NCBI GenBank assembly: GCA_037444845.1
Contig: JBBILQ010000004.1
Coordinates: 13,668 to 77,667 of the forward strand
DNA length: 64,000 bases
Origin: JARYMI01 sp037444845
GTDB lineage: Bacteria > Acidobacteriota > Aminicenantia > Aminicenantales > UBA8522
Direction: 5' to 3'
In this document: positions 51,313 through 59,732 of the stretch, one piece after another
Layout: the number at the start of each line of letters is the position of its first letter
How positions within the stretch are numbered: position 1 is the first letter of the stretch
Program-made: the position numbers and the translations under genes
Notes under the pieces: generated by a model
Database searches by the model: none
The model's input: only the letters and a program-made list of their open reading frames with translations
What the model was told of the DNA's origin: nothing

Positions 51313-51466
51313 TATGTGATTTCTATTATGGGTGCAAGGGGCTGCTCTGAAGCCCCCGTAGCGGAGGGGGGACCCATCGGATTCTCCGATGGGGGGAACC
51401 GACGGGACTGGTTCCCCCGGGGCGCGGGGGCCAAGGGCAGCCTCTTGCGCCCAATTGAATCACATA
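51313..51466. repeat. GC-rich inverted-repeat element, family C copy 2
   Basis: The core 51330-51452 starts GGGTGCAAGGGGCTGC, and the complement of its end is GGGCGCAAGAGGCTGC. The terminal similarity extends outward to TATGTGATT and AATCACATA. It matches 29809-29958. Nothing else was seen in the gap 51134-51489. Confidence 0.7.
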
Positions 51467-51489
51467 ACGGAGATATCTACAGGAGTGTT

Positions 51490-52620
51490 TCATTCGACCG
51501 GGGGAAGCGTCAGCCCTTCTGGCTCGAAAATGACCCGTCGCTCCCCTTCCTCCACATGGCCAAGGTCAAGGAGTTCGTACCCGGCTTTTTTGCCCGCTTC
51601 AATTGTTTTATCCACTTCTTTTTCAGGCGCGAAGATATAGAATCCCACCCCCCAGTTGAACGTGGTCAGGCAGTCTTTCAGGCTGACGCCAATTTCTCGC
51701 ATGAACAGGAAGAGGGGCGGTATCTCCTCCACCCATTTTCGGATTCTGTACGTGAATGGCCTCTTGTCATAGGCAATCTTGGAAATCCCTCCGCCCGTGC
51801 CTCCCAGCAGAGAGTGCACCTCCACGCCGTTTTCCAGGAGCGCCTCAACCAGCCTCACATAAGAGCGGGTTGGGATAAGCGCCTCATCTCCCAGCGTGTT
51901 TCCGTTCGGCAGCTGATGGAGAAATTTGTCCTTAAGCGTCAGGGCTCGCTTGATCACTAAGGAAATCCCGTTAGAATGGAGCCCGGACGACGTCGCTCCG
52001 ATGACGTGATCGCCCGCACCGAGCTTTTCTCCTGTGACCATTCTTTCGGCAGGCGCGATGATTCCCGTCACGCACCCCGACAGGGAAGGAGCGCTCTTCA
52101 CGGGCGGCTCAGGTTTGATCAAATAGCGGAGGGCCGGAGATTCGCCGGCGGGAAGGGCCATGCCGCACATCTCGCAGGCCTTAAAAAAACTCTCCGCCAA
52201 GTCATGGCTTCTCTTTTCATCCATGAACCACTCGCTGTCTCCGGCAGCCACCTCATCCGTGTAGATGACAGGAAGAGCGCCCTGACAAATCACGTCGTTG
52301 GCGGCCATCAAAGCTGTATCAATGCCAATGCCCTCGTAATACGTCCTTCCTGTCCCCGCATGGTGATACATCCATTCCGCGATCCAGTTCTTGTTGCCCA
52401 GGCCTTCCTGAGTCTTGCACCAGAGGTGAGACCCAGCCCCGCGATAGCGGAAAACAACGCCGTGCAGCCCCAGGCTTTCAGCCTCGATGTAGACATCTCT
52501 CTTGTTCGGAAATTCGAGCGTCCGCTTTCCGGCCTCAACCATGGCCATCTTGAAGGGCTCGATCTTTGCGTAGTCAACCCCGGCCTTGGCGTACTCAGAT
52601 TTCGGCTTTTCCTTGGACAT
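51490..52620 (-). CDS. PurM-fold AIR synthase-like protein
   Basis: The 376-residue protein starts at the ATG at 52620. It has a PurM-like N-terminal domain and ATP-grasp-like C-terminal domain with VIGATSSGLHSNGISLV and LGGTGGGISKIAY, known from phosphoribosylformylglycinamidine cyclo-ligase. N-terminal residues (GLHGVVFRYRGAGSHLWCKT, GLGNKNWIAEW) diverge from the GLGGFGG-type consensus, so it may be a paralogue rather than PurM itself. It starts one base after the PurL-like gene ends. Confidence 0.75.
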   Translation of the reverse strand: MSKEKPKSEYAKAGVDYAKIEPFKMAMVEAGKRTLEFPNKRDVYIEAESLGLHGVVFRYRGAGSHLWCKTQEGLGNKNWIAEWMYHHAGTGRTYYEGIGIDTALMAANDVICQGALPVIYTDEVAAGDSEWFMDEKRSHDLAESFFKACEMCGMALPAGESPALRYLIKPEPPVKSAPSLSGCVTGIIAPAERMVTGEKLGAGDHVIGATSSGLHSNGISLVIKRALTLKDKFLHQLPNGNTLGDEALIPTRSYVRLVEALLENGVEVHSLLGGTGGGISKIAYDKRPFTYRIRKWVEEIPPLFLFMREIGVSLKDCLTTFNWGVGFYIFAPEKEVDKTIEAGKKAGYELLDLGHVEEGERRVIFEPEGLTLPPVE

Positions 52621-52621
52621 A

Positions 52622-53725
52622 TCAGGCCTTTTTCTCGAGCTCTCCCATGTCTGTCTCTGAAGGCCGGTTGGGAATGACCGCGATTGTTCTGCCTTTGTAC
52701 TCGAACACCTGTTTGTCATCATCTGTAATTTCGGCGATCATTTCCGCTTTGACCCCTTTGGAACGGATGACGGACAAGACGTCATCAACGTCTTTCCCTT
52801 CCACCTGGACCGCCATTCTGCCCTGAGTTTCACAGATCATGATTTCTTCCGGCGTGATCTCGTCAACCTTAACCGGGACCTTGGATAAGTTGACAGATGC
52901 TCCAAAACCTCCGTACCTGGCTGATTCGCAAACCGCCGCGCCGATGCCGGCTGCGCCAAGGTCAGAGCACGCCTTTATCTTTCCCGTGCGAAACGCGGCC
53001 AGGGTTGCCTCCATGACCTGCCTTTCTTCCTCAAAAAGAGCGACGGCAGGCCTCATTTCCTTGACCAGGCCTGCCCTGTAGAGAGTGTCGTTGCCGTCGT
53101 TTCCGGTCTGGCCGATGAGGATGACTTTATCTCCGGCCGACTTGGCGGGCTTCGTGAGCGGCCTGGCCGTGACCAACTTTCCGATCACTGAAACAACGAC
53201 GGCCGGAACGATGTCGGAGAATGAGGTGGAAAAACCGCCCCCGATGATAAACACATCCATGGCGTGGCACATGTCCCTCAGGCCTTTGACCATCAAATTC
53301 ACTCTTTCCTGGCTCGTCATTTCGACGCACTTTCCGCAGGTGCACCTTCCCTCAAACCCACAGACGCCGACGATGACCTTTTCATGCAAAGGCCGGGTCC
53401 CGATAAAATTCATGAGAAAAATTGGCCTTGCTCCCATGGCCAGAACATCGCGCATAGCCCCGCCTGCCCCTGTTGCAGCAGCGTCGTACGGCCTCGGAAC
53501 ACAGGGAGAACAATGGCTTTCCATTTTGGCAACGAATAATGCGTCCGTCTCAGGAAATTTGATGACAGCCGCATCATCTCCCGGGCCGACGATCAGAGCG
53601 CCAGGAAACATCTTGCTGACCTGGTCATTTAGGGCCTCAATAGCCCTAAAATCAATCGCCTTATCGATGTTGTGATGAAGATGGACAAACAGAGCATGCA
53701 TTAAAGCTTTTTCGATGGTGTTCAT
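52622..53725 (-). CDS. Half-length PurL-like (FGAM synthase-type) protein
   Basis: The 367-residue protein resembles one half of PurL: GPGDDAAVIKFPE, then ESHCSPCVPRPYDAAATG (in place of the PurL HNHPS-type motif), GAMRDVLAMGARPIFL, CSDLGAAGIGAAVCESA and ITPEEIMICETQGRMAV. A bacterial PurL is about twice as long, with two such units. A Cys-rich insert (CGFEGRCTCGKC) is not typical. It may be a divergent AIR synthase-related enzyme or a split PurL unit working with the adjacent PurM-like protein. No other purine genes are near. Confidence 0.65.
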   Translation of the reverse strand: MNTIEKALMHALFVHLHHNIDKAIDFRAIEALNDQVSKMFPGALIVGPGDDAAVIKFPETDALFVAKMESHCSPCVPRPYDAAATGAGGAMRDVLAMGARPIFLMNFIGTRPLHEKVIVGVCGFEGRCTCGKCVEMTSQERVNLMVKGLRDMCHAMDVFIIGGGFSTSFSDIVPAVVVSVIGKLVTARPLTKPAKSAGDKVILIGQTGNDGNDTLYRAGLVKEMRPAVALFEEERQVMEATLAAFRTGKIKACSDLGAAGIGAAVCESARYGGFGASVNLSKVPVKVDEITPEEIMICETQGRMAVQVEGKDVDDVLSVIRSKGVKAEMIAEITDDDKQVFEYKGRTIAVIPNRPSETDMGELEKKA

Positions 53726-53866
53726 CCTCCAGCCTCCTCAAAATTGAATGATAATTCTCGCCCGACTGTAAGATAGACAAGTTTTAAGAAATTAGCAAAT
53801 TTTTTTGTTCATCTTCATTATTGACATGAATTTTCGCTTACAAACCATTGATACAAGACAGGATGA

Positions 53867-54751
53867 TCAGGACCGCGGGTGGCTCTTGCGGTAGACGTCC
53901 ATCAGCCGGCCGAGGTTGAGGTGGGTGTATTTCTGGGTCGTGGCCAGGCTTTCATGGCCGAGGAGCTCCTGGATGACCCGGAGGTCTGCTCCGCGGCTCA
54001 AAAGATGGGAGGCAAAAGAGTGCCGGAGGGAATGGGGGCTGATCTTCCTCCGCACGGCCGCGAGCCGGATGTACTTGTCAACGATTCTCTCCACCGACCG
54101 GGCCGTCAGCCGCCTCCCCTGGTAGTTGAGAAAGAGCGCTTTTTCTCCGACCTCGGATTTGAGGAGCGTTAGCCTAACCCCCACGTATCCTGTCATCCTC
54201 TCTCCGGCGATCCGGCCGAACGGCACAAGGCGCTCCTTCTTGCCCTTCCCCCGGATGCGGATCAGCCGTTCCTTAAAATTCACGTCATCTTGATTGATTC
54301 CAACGAGCTCGCTGACCCGGATGCCCGTGGCGTAGAGGAGCTCAAGGATGGCCCTGTCCCGAAGATCGAGGGGCCGGCCGGAGCCGGGCGTCTCCAGAAA
54401 GCCGGCCACTTCTTCTTCGGATAGAAAAGAGGGGACGCGTTTATCCTGCTTGGGCGTGGCCACGATTCTGGCCGGGTTCTCGGCCAGCCAGCCCTTCCTC
54501 ACGCAGAATTGAAAAAAAGACCGGACTGCGGCCAGCTTGCGCGCCAGCGAGGATTTCTTGAGTTTTCTCTCGTGGAGCTCGGCCATGAACCCCCGGACAT
54601 GGACATTGTCCACCCGGCTCAGGGTGAGCTCTCTGGATTCAAGATAAGCCGCCAATTGCCCCAGGTCACGCCTGTAGCTTGAAATCGTATGGCCCGAGGC
54701 GTTCCGCTCATGGCGGAGATAGTCAAGGAACTGGCTAAGTTCTCGCTTCAT
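53867..54751 (-). CDS. XerC/XerD-type tyrosine recombinase
   Basis: The 294-residue protein has a core-binding N-terminal domain and a catalytic domain with the Arg in LLYATGIRVSELV, HSLRHSFASHLL (His and Arg) and the Tyr nucleophile in ATTQKYTHL. It is likely a XerC-type chromosome-dimer recombinase; the length is typical. It overlaps topA by 17 bases and ends the dprA-topA-xer cluster, which is common in bacteria. Confidence 0.9.
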   Translation of the reverse strand: MKRELSQFLDYLRHERNASGHTISSYRRDLGQLAAYLESRELTLSRVDNVHVRGFMAELHERKLKKSSLARKLAAVRSFFQFCVRKGWLAENPARIVATPKQDKRVPSFLSEEEVAGFLETPGSGRPLDLRDRAILELLYATGIRVSELVGINQDDVNFKERLIRIRGKGKKERLVPFGRIAGERMTGYVGVRLTLLKSEVGEKALFLNYQGRRLTARSVERIVDKYIRLAAVRRKISPHSLRHSFASHLLSRGADLRVIQELLGHESLATTQKYTHLNLGRLMDVYRKSHPRS

Positions 54752-56966
54752 CTTTTTGGGATTCTTTGGCCTCTTCCTTGAAGCCGCATTTCTCGTCCCG
54801 GCAATAGACAGTGGTCACCCCCTTCCGGGTTTTGCGTAGAAGAACGGGCTTGCCGCAGCAAGGGCAGGCCCTGGCGACGGGCTCGTCCCAGGTGGCAAAA
54901 CGGCATTTGGGAAAACGGCTGCAGCCGTAAAATATCTTCCCCCGCCTGGTCGTCCTCCGGACGATCTTCCCGCCGCAGCCCAGGGGACAGGCCATATCGG
55001 TCTCAGCCTTTTCCGTCTTCTCTTTCTTGATGAACCGGCACTGCGGATAGTTCGAGCAGGCGACGAATTTCCCGAACCTTCCCCGCTTTTCCTGGAGCTG
55101 GGCGCCGCACTTGGGACAGAGCTCATCCAGGTTGATCGTCTCTTTTTTGGTCAGGCTCTCTTTGTGCGTGCATTCGGGAAAACCCGAACAGGCTTTGAAC
55201 CGGCCGAACCGGCCGTTCTTGATCAGCAGGGGCCGGCCGCAGCGGGGGCACTTTTCGTCAACCGGGATCCCTTTGACGCCTTTGACTTCCCCGGCTTTGG
55301 CCAGGTCCTGGTTGAGAAGATCGTGGTACCGGCGCAGGGAGGACAGCCAATCCTGGTCGCCCTCGCTGATTTTGTCCAGCTCCTCCTCCATCCTGGCCGT
55401 GAACTTGACTTCCATCAGGTCAGCAAAATGGGCCACTAAAAAATCCGTGACAAACATTCCAAGGTCGGTCGGGATGAACTTGCCCTTTTCCTTGATGACG
55501 TAAACACGGTCCTGAAGGGTGGCGATGATCGGCGCATACGTGCTCGGCCGGCCGATGCCTTTGGCTTCAAGCTCTCTCACCAGAGTTCCCTCAGTGTAGC
55601 GGGGCGGAGGCTGAGTGAAATTCTGTTTTGTCTCAAGCTCCAGGAGCCGGAGAGTCTCCCCTTTCTGTGCTTTGGGCAACTGCTCTTCCTCCTCCTTTTT
55701 GGAGTTGGGGAAAAGCACTAAGAAGCCGTCAAACCTGATGACTTCGCCCTTGGCCCTAAACTCCGACCGTCCGGCCCGGATCAAGAACTCGGTCTCCTCT
55801 GTGTCGGCGGCGCTCATCTGCGAGGCTAAGAAACGGTTCCAGATGAGCGTGTAGAGGTCAAATTCCTCTTTCTTGAGATAGGGCTTGACGACATCGGGCG
55901 GCAGGTCGGGAGAGGTCGGCCGGATGGCCTCGTGAGCGTCCTGAGCCTTCCGCTTATTCTTGAACAGGCGAGATTTGGCCGGGACATAGTCTCTGGAATA
56001 GGTGACCTCGATGTGCTTTCTGGCCCAGTTGATGGCGCTATCGGAGACGCGGACAGAATCGGTCCTCATGTACGTGATCAGCCCTACCAGGCCGCGCTCG
56101 CCGACCGGGAGGCCCTCGTAAAGCCTCTGGGCGATGGACATCGTCCTCTTTACGGGAAACTGGAGAAGCCGGAAGCTGTCCTGCTGCAGGGTGCTTGTGA
56201 TATAGGGAGGGCCAGGCTGGCGTTTTTTTTGCCTGACCTTGATGTCCTCAAGGACAAAGGCCGCTGTCTTCAGCTCGGCCACGATCTCATTGGCCCTGGC
56301 TTCGTTACTGATCTTAGCCTTCTTGCCGTCTATTCGGGCGAGGTTCGCTTTGAAAGCCGGCGGGCGAGAAGCCTCAAGATGCGCGGCGACCGTCCAGTAT
56401 TCCTCAGCCACGAAATTCCTGATCTCTTTTTCCCGCTCGCAGACGAGCCGCAGGGCGATCGACTGAACCCGGCCGGCGCTCAGTCCGCGGCCGATTTTTT
56501 TCCACAGGAGCGGGCTGATGAGATACCCGACCAGCCGGTCGAGAATGCGCCTGGTTTGCTGGGCCTTGATTTTGTTCTCGTCGAGGTGTCCCAGGCTCTG
56601 GAAGGCTTCTTCAACCGCCTTCTTGGTGATCTCATGGAGGAGGACGCGGCGGATGTTCGGGTTTCGCTTCTCGAGGAGGGCGCTGAGATGCCAGCAGATG
56701 GCCTCTCCCTCCCGGTCCGGGTCAGCGGCCAGGATGACGGAAGCGGAATCCGCTGCCAGCTTTTCGAGGTCGGCGACGACCTTTTTCCGCTCGGGGATGA
56801 GGACATAACGGGGCGCAAAATCATGCTCGACATCCACGCCCAGGCTGCTTTTCGGAAGGTCGCGGACGTGCCCCATCGAGGCCTTGACGAGGTAGCCGGA
56901 GCCAAGGTAGCGGTTGATGGTCTGGGCTTTGGCCGGCGATTCGACGATCACGAGAGATCTGGACAT
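54735..56966 (-). CDS. topA: DNA topoisomerase I
   Basis: The 743-residue type IA topoisomerase has a TOPRIM domain with Glu9 (VIVESPAKAQTIN) and Asp82-Asp84-Glu86 (ADPDREGE), and the active-site Tyr299 in LITYMRTDS. Four C-terminal CxxC zinc-finger modules follow. It relaxes negative supercoils. Start ATG at 56966, next to the dprA stop. Confidence 0.93.
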   Translation of the reverse strand: MSRSLVIVESPAKAQTINRYLGSGYLVKASMGHVRDLPKSSLGVDVEHDFAPRYVLIPERKKVVADLEKLAADSASVILAADPDREGEAICWHLSALLEKRNPNIRRVLLHEITKKAVEEAFQSLGHLDENKIKAQQTRRILDRLVGYLISPLLWKKIGRGLSAGRVQSIALRLVCEREKEIRNFVAEEYWTVAAHLEASRPPAFKANLARIDGKKAKISNEARANEIVAELKTAAFVLEDIKVRQKKRQPGPPYITSTLQQDSFRLLQFPVKRTMSIAQRLYEGLPVGERGLVGLITYMRTDSVRVSDSAINWARKHIEVTYSRDYVPAKSRLFKNKRKAQDAHEAIRPTSPDLPPDVVKPYLKKEEFDLYTLIWNRFLASQMSAADTEETEFLIRAGRSEFRAKGEVIRFDGFLVLFPNSKKEEEEQLPKAQKGETLRLLELETKQNFTQPPPRYTEGTLVRELEAKGIGRPSTYAPIIATLQDRVYVIKEKGKFIPTDLGMFVTDFLVAHFADLMEVKFTARMEEELDKISEGDQDWLSSLRRYHDLLNQDLAKAGEVKGVKGIPVDEKCPRCGRPLLIKNGRFGRFKACSGFPECTHKESLTKKETINLDELCPKCGAQLQEKRGRFGKFVACSNYPQCRFIKKEKTEKAETDMACPLGCGGKIVRRTTRRGKIFYGCSRFPKCRFATWDEPVARACPCCGKPVLLRKTRKGVTTVYCRDEKCGFKEEAKESQKDEART

Positions 56967-58112
56967 TTAGAGACTCCTCTGAAAATACTTCCCGGGGACT
57001 TGATGGACGAGTCCCTTGAGCTCGAGGCCGAGAAGGATGGCTAAGATTTCGGACACTGAGGCGGTCGTCGCCTCGGCCAGCTCATCTATATGAGTGACCT
57101 CGTCCGTCTTGAGGTGATCAACAATCATCTTCTCCTCAGTGCTCAGTTCCGGCATTTTCTCTTTTTCCTCCTCCTTGCGAGCGAGAAACTTCTCCCGCAG
57201 GGGCAACGAGAATTCTTCTACCACATCTTCCCATGTTTCCACAAGCTTGGCGCCCGATTTGATGAGCCAGTGGCAGCCTCGACTGAGGCCGGAGGTGACG
57301 TTTCCGGGCACGGCCATCACTTCGCGATCCTGCTCCAGGGCCAGCCGTGCCGTGATGAGCGAACCGCTCCGGCCGGTCGCCTCGACAACCACGACGGCCA
57401 GAGAAAGGCCGCTGATGATACGGTTCCGGAGGGGGAAGTGAAAAGCGAAAGGTGGCATCGCCGGAGGAAACTCGGAGACGACGGCCCCGCGGTCGACAAT
57501 CTTACGAAACAGGGGTTTATTTTCCCGGGGATAGATATTGTCGAGCCCAGATCCCAAGACCGCGACGGTCCTCCCCTCTGCAAGCGCTCCCCAGTGGGCG
57601 ATCGAATCGATCCCCAAGGCCATCCCGCTCACCACGACAAGGCCGCGAGCCGCCAAATCCTTAGCGAGCCTCTCGGCAACAGCCCGGCCGTACGGAGTCG
57701 GCCGGCGGGCGCCGACGACGGCGACAGACGGTTCTTTCAGGACTTCCGGGTTTCCCGCGCCGTAAAGAAGGTAAGGCGGGTCGAAGATTTCCCGCAAGGT
57801 TTCAGGGTAGTCCGGACTATCCGGGGTGATCAAGAAATAGCCCTTTTTGGAGACCCAGTCGAGAACCCGGCCGGCCTGGTCAAAAATGGCTGGAGAAGTG
57901 AGCGCTCTGGCTTTTTCTTCTTCCAGCCCGAGGACCGTGAGATGCGAGGGAGAGGCGTGGAAAATGTCCTCGAGGCTGGCAAAATGGTTGATAATTTTCT
58001 GGGCCGGACCGAGGCTGTCGGAAAGGACGAGGTTCAAGCCCACTCGAAAAAGGAGGCTTTCAGCATCGCCCCTGAATAATTTTCCCTGGGAGTGTCCTTT
58101 CCCTCGTCGCAT
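56967..58112 (-). CDS. dprA: DNA-processing protein DprA
   Basis: The 381-residue protein has an N-terminal helical region and the DprA Rossmann core VAVVGARRPTPYGRAVAERL, GLVVVSGMALGIDSIAH, LGSGLDNIYPRENKPLF and AVPGNVTSGLSRGCHWLIK. A C-terminal winged-helix-like segment follows. It loads RecA on single-stranded DNA taken up by transformation. Immediately before topA. Confidence 0.92.
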   Translation of the reverse strand: MRRGKGHSQGKLFRGDAESLLFRVGLNLVLSDSLGPAQKIINHFASLEDIFHASPSHLTVLGLEEEKARALTSPAIFDQAGRVLDWVSKKGYFLITPDSPDYPETLREIFDPPYLLYGAGNPEVLKEPSVAVVGARRPTPYGRAVAERLAKDLAARGLVVVSGMALGIDSIAHWGALAEGRTVAVLGSGLDNIYPRENKPLFRKIVDRGAVVSEFPPAMPPFAFHFPLRNRIISGLSLAVVVVEATGRSGSLITARLALEQDREVMAVPGNVTSGLSRGCHWLIKSGAKLVETWEDVVEEFSLPLREKFLARKEEEKEKMPELSTEEKMIVDHLKTDEVTHIDELAEATTASVSEILAILLGLELKGLVHQVPGKYFQRSL

Positions 58113-58836
58113 GATCGTGTTTTCCAGCCCAAACGGCCGCCTCTATTCAAGACGACTGACCCCGCCTCTTCTTTCTCAGCCTCTGGAGCATCAACCCTGA
58201 TGAAAATACTCTAAGTATGAATATAAAGACTTGGATGAGCGCCTAATTATTGACTGGTAATCCATTCCATCTGAGGCGGAAGCGTTCCCAGTGAGATGAA
58301 TTGAAAGACATCCCTTAAGATCCCAATAGTCTGGGGGATATTGTCATAGGCGAGTTTTCTATTAACCTGGACTATTCACGAAATGAAAGGAAAAAATCCC
58401 CTCTCCCCATGTGGGAGAGGGTCGGGGTGAGGGGGATCATTCAAAGATTCCCCCTCCCCTCTATCCCCTCCCCCCAGGGGAGGGGCCTGCTTTCTGGCAT
58501 AATTCGTGAATAGGTCAGGTTAGATAAGTTTTAAGCATTCATCCCTGCTGGCATCGATAAGGAGTATAAACCGGCAGCTCGGAAAGCGTCAAGTTGCCGG
58601 AGAAGGAATTGGTTCTTGGTTGTACCAGATCTATATAAAACGTCATAAATAGTCGGGCGCAATTTTAGGCGTTATCACTCCTGCCTTTATGGATAGATCA
58701 CGTTGGTGAAGAAGTAAACTGGCGCCTTCGAAGGCAGTTCCTTATTCGAAAATGATAGCAACACAGGGTCCTGCCGAATTTTCGCCTTGCTTTGGGCTTG
58801 TCCCAATGGGTGAGAACTGTTATTATTTACGGCGTC
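58113..58836. other. Long intergenic region with one MITE
   Basis: The 724-base gap between divergent genes holds MITE copy 3 (58366-58519). The flanking 58113-58361 and 58524-58836 show no gene, clear promoter or RNA signature. Confidence 0.5.
58366..58519 (-). mobile_element. MITE family A, copy 3
   Basis: A 154-base full-length copy reversed relative to copy 1, starting CCTGGACTATTCACG and ending CGTGAATAGGTCAGG. It is flanked by TTAA (58362-58365) and TTAG (58520-58523), a 4-base duplication differing in one base. The interior is nearly identical to copy 2 but keeps the 14-base segment missing there. Confidence 0.9.
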
Positions 58837-59418
58837 ATGAAGGCCGAAGAAATAAAAAAAATTCTTCAGCGAGCAGAGTCACCGCTGAAAAAACAGCTTC
58901 TCCTTGTCGCATTGATCAGCCGCACGCTCGAGGATCGGGGCAAGGACACGCCAGTCGTCATCGGCGGTTGCGCTCTTTCATACTATACGCGGGAGGTATA
59001 TTTTACGGCTGACATAGACCTTGCTTATGCCGACAGGAAAGCTCTGAATGCAGTGCTCAGGGAGTTCGGGTTTTCGAAGAGAGGTAGGTACTGGGTCAGC
59101 CATGATCTGGATATGGCCGTCGAGGCTCCTGTCTCAACACTGGCCGGAGAAGATTCTCCCATCGAGGTTGTCGAGTTCGACGAAGGCTGGCGGTGCAAGA
59201 TACTCGGACTCGAGGATTTGATCATCGATCGCATGAACGCCTGCAAACACTGGAAATCGGAAATCGATTGCGAGATGGTCGAACTTCTACTGAGAAAGTA
59301 TGGAAAGGAGGTTGATTGGAGCTATTTGAAGACGAAAGCCGCTCTGCCGGAAAATGACCTTCTCCCGGAACTGACAACGCTAAGAACAAAAACACGCCGA
59401 AGCAAGAGAAAGAGATGA
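58837..59418 (+). CDS. Nucleotidyltransferase-fold protein (MNT/AbiEii-like)
   Basis: The 193-residue protein has VIGGCALSYYTREVYFTADIDLAY, resembling the GG-x-A...T-x-DID core of minimal nucleotidyltransferases. A helix-rich C-terminus ends in a basic tail. The ATG at 58837 is preferred because upstream residues carry no family similarity. Family members are often parts of toxin-antitoxin or antiphage modules. It lies in an accessory-looking stretch next to a MITE, with no evident partner except the small ORF that follows. Confidence 0.7.
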   Translation: MKAEEIKKILQRAESPLKKQLLLVALISRTLEDRGKDTPVVIGGCALSYYTREVYFTADIDLAYADRKALNAVLREFGFSKRGRYWVSHDLDMAVEAPVSTLAGEDSPIEVVEFDEGWRCKILGLEDLIIDRMNACKHWKSEIDCEMVELLLRKYGKEVDWSYLKTKAALPENDLLPELTTLRTKTRRSKRKR

Positions 59419-59442
59419 TTTTAAAGCGAGAACCTTAGGGGA

Positions 59443-59658
59443 ATGAGAGCGAGAGAAAAAAAGTATAAAGAAACTTCGCCTCTGGAATTCCTTCTCCTCA
59501 GGGATAGGTGGGGTCTGAGTAGGTATAGAAAAAGTCGGAGAAGGGACCCTCTAAAGCTTAAAATTCTGACCAAGCTAGCCCTAGAAAAGATGGAGAAAAA
59601 GGAAAAGGATGATTTTATCCTGGTTGAGTACCGGAGGCGGAAATTAAAACTTCTCTGA
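59443..59658 (+). CDS. Small basic hypothetical protein
   Basis: A possible 71-residue protein, rich in Lys and Arg (MRAREKKYKETS, KLALEKMEKKEKD), starts 25 bases after the nucleotidyltransferase gene. No family was recognised and no strong ribosome site is visible. It may be a cotranscribed small protein or not a gene. Confidence 0.35.
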   Translation: MRAREKKYKETSPLEFLLLRDRWGLSRYRKSRRRDPLKLKILTKLALEKMEKKEKDDFILVEYRRRKLKLL

Positions 59659-59732
59659 CCCGGCCCTGTCATGGAATTCTTGATACCTTTTCGAGGTCTG
59701 ATTTACCGTTCTCCAATTGTTCTGATGTCACG

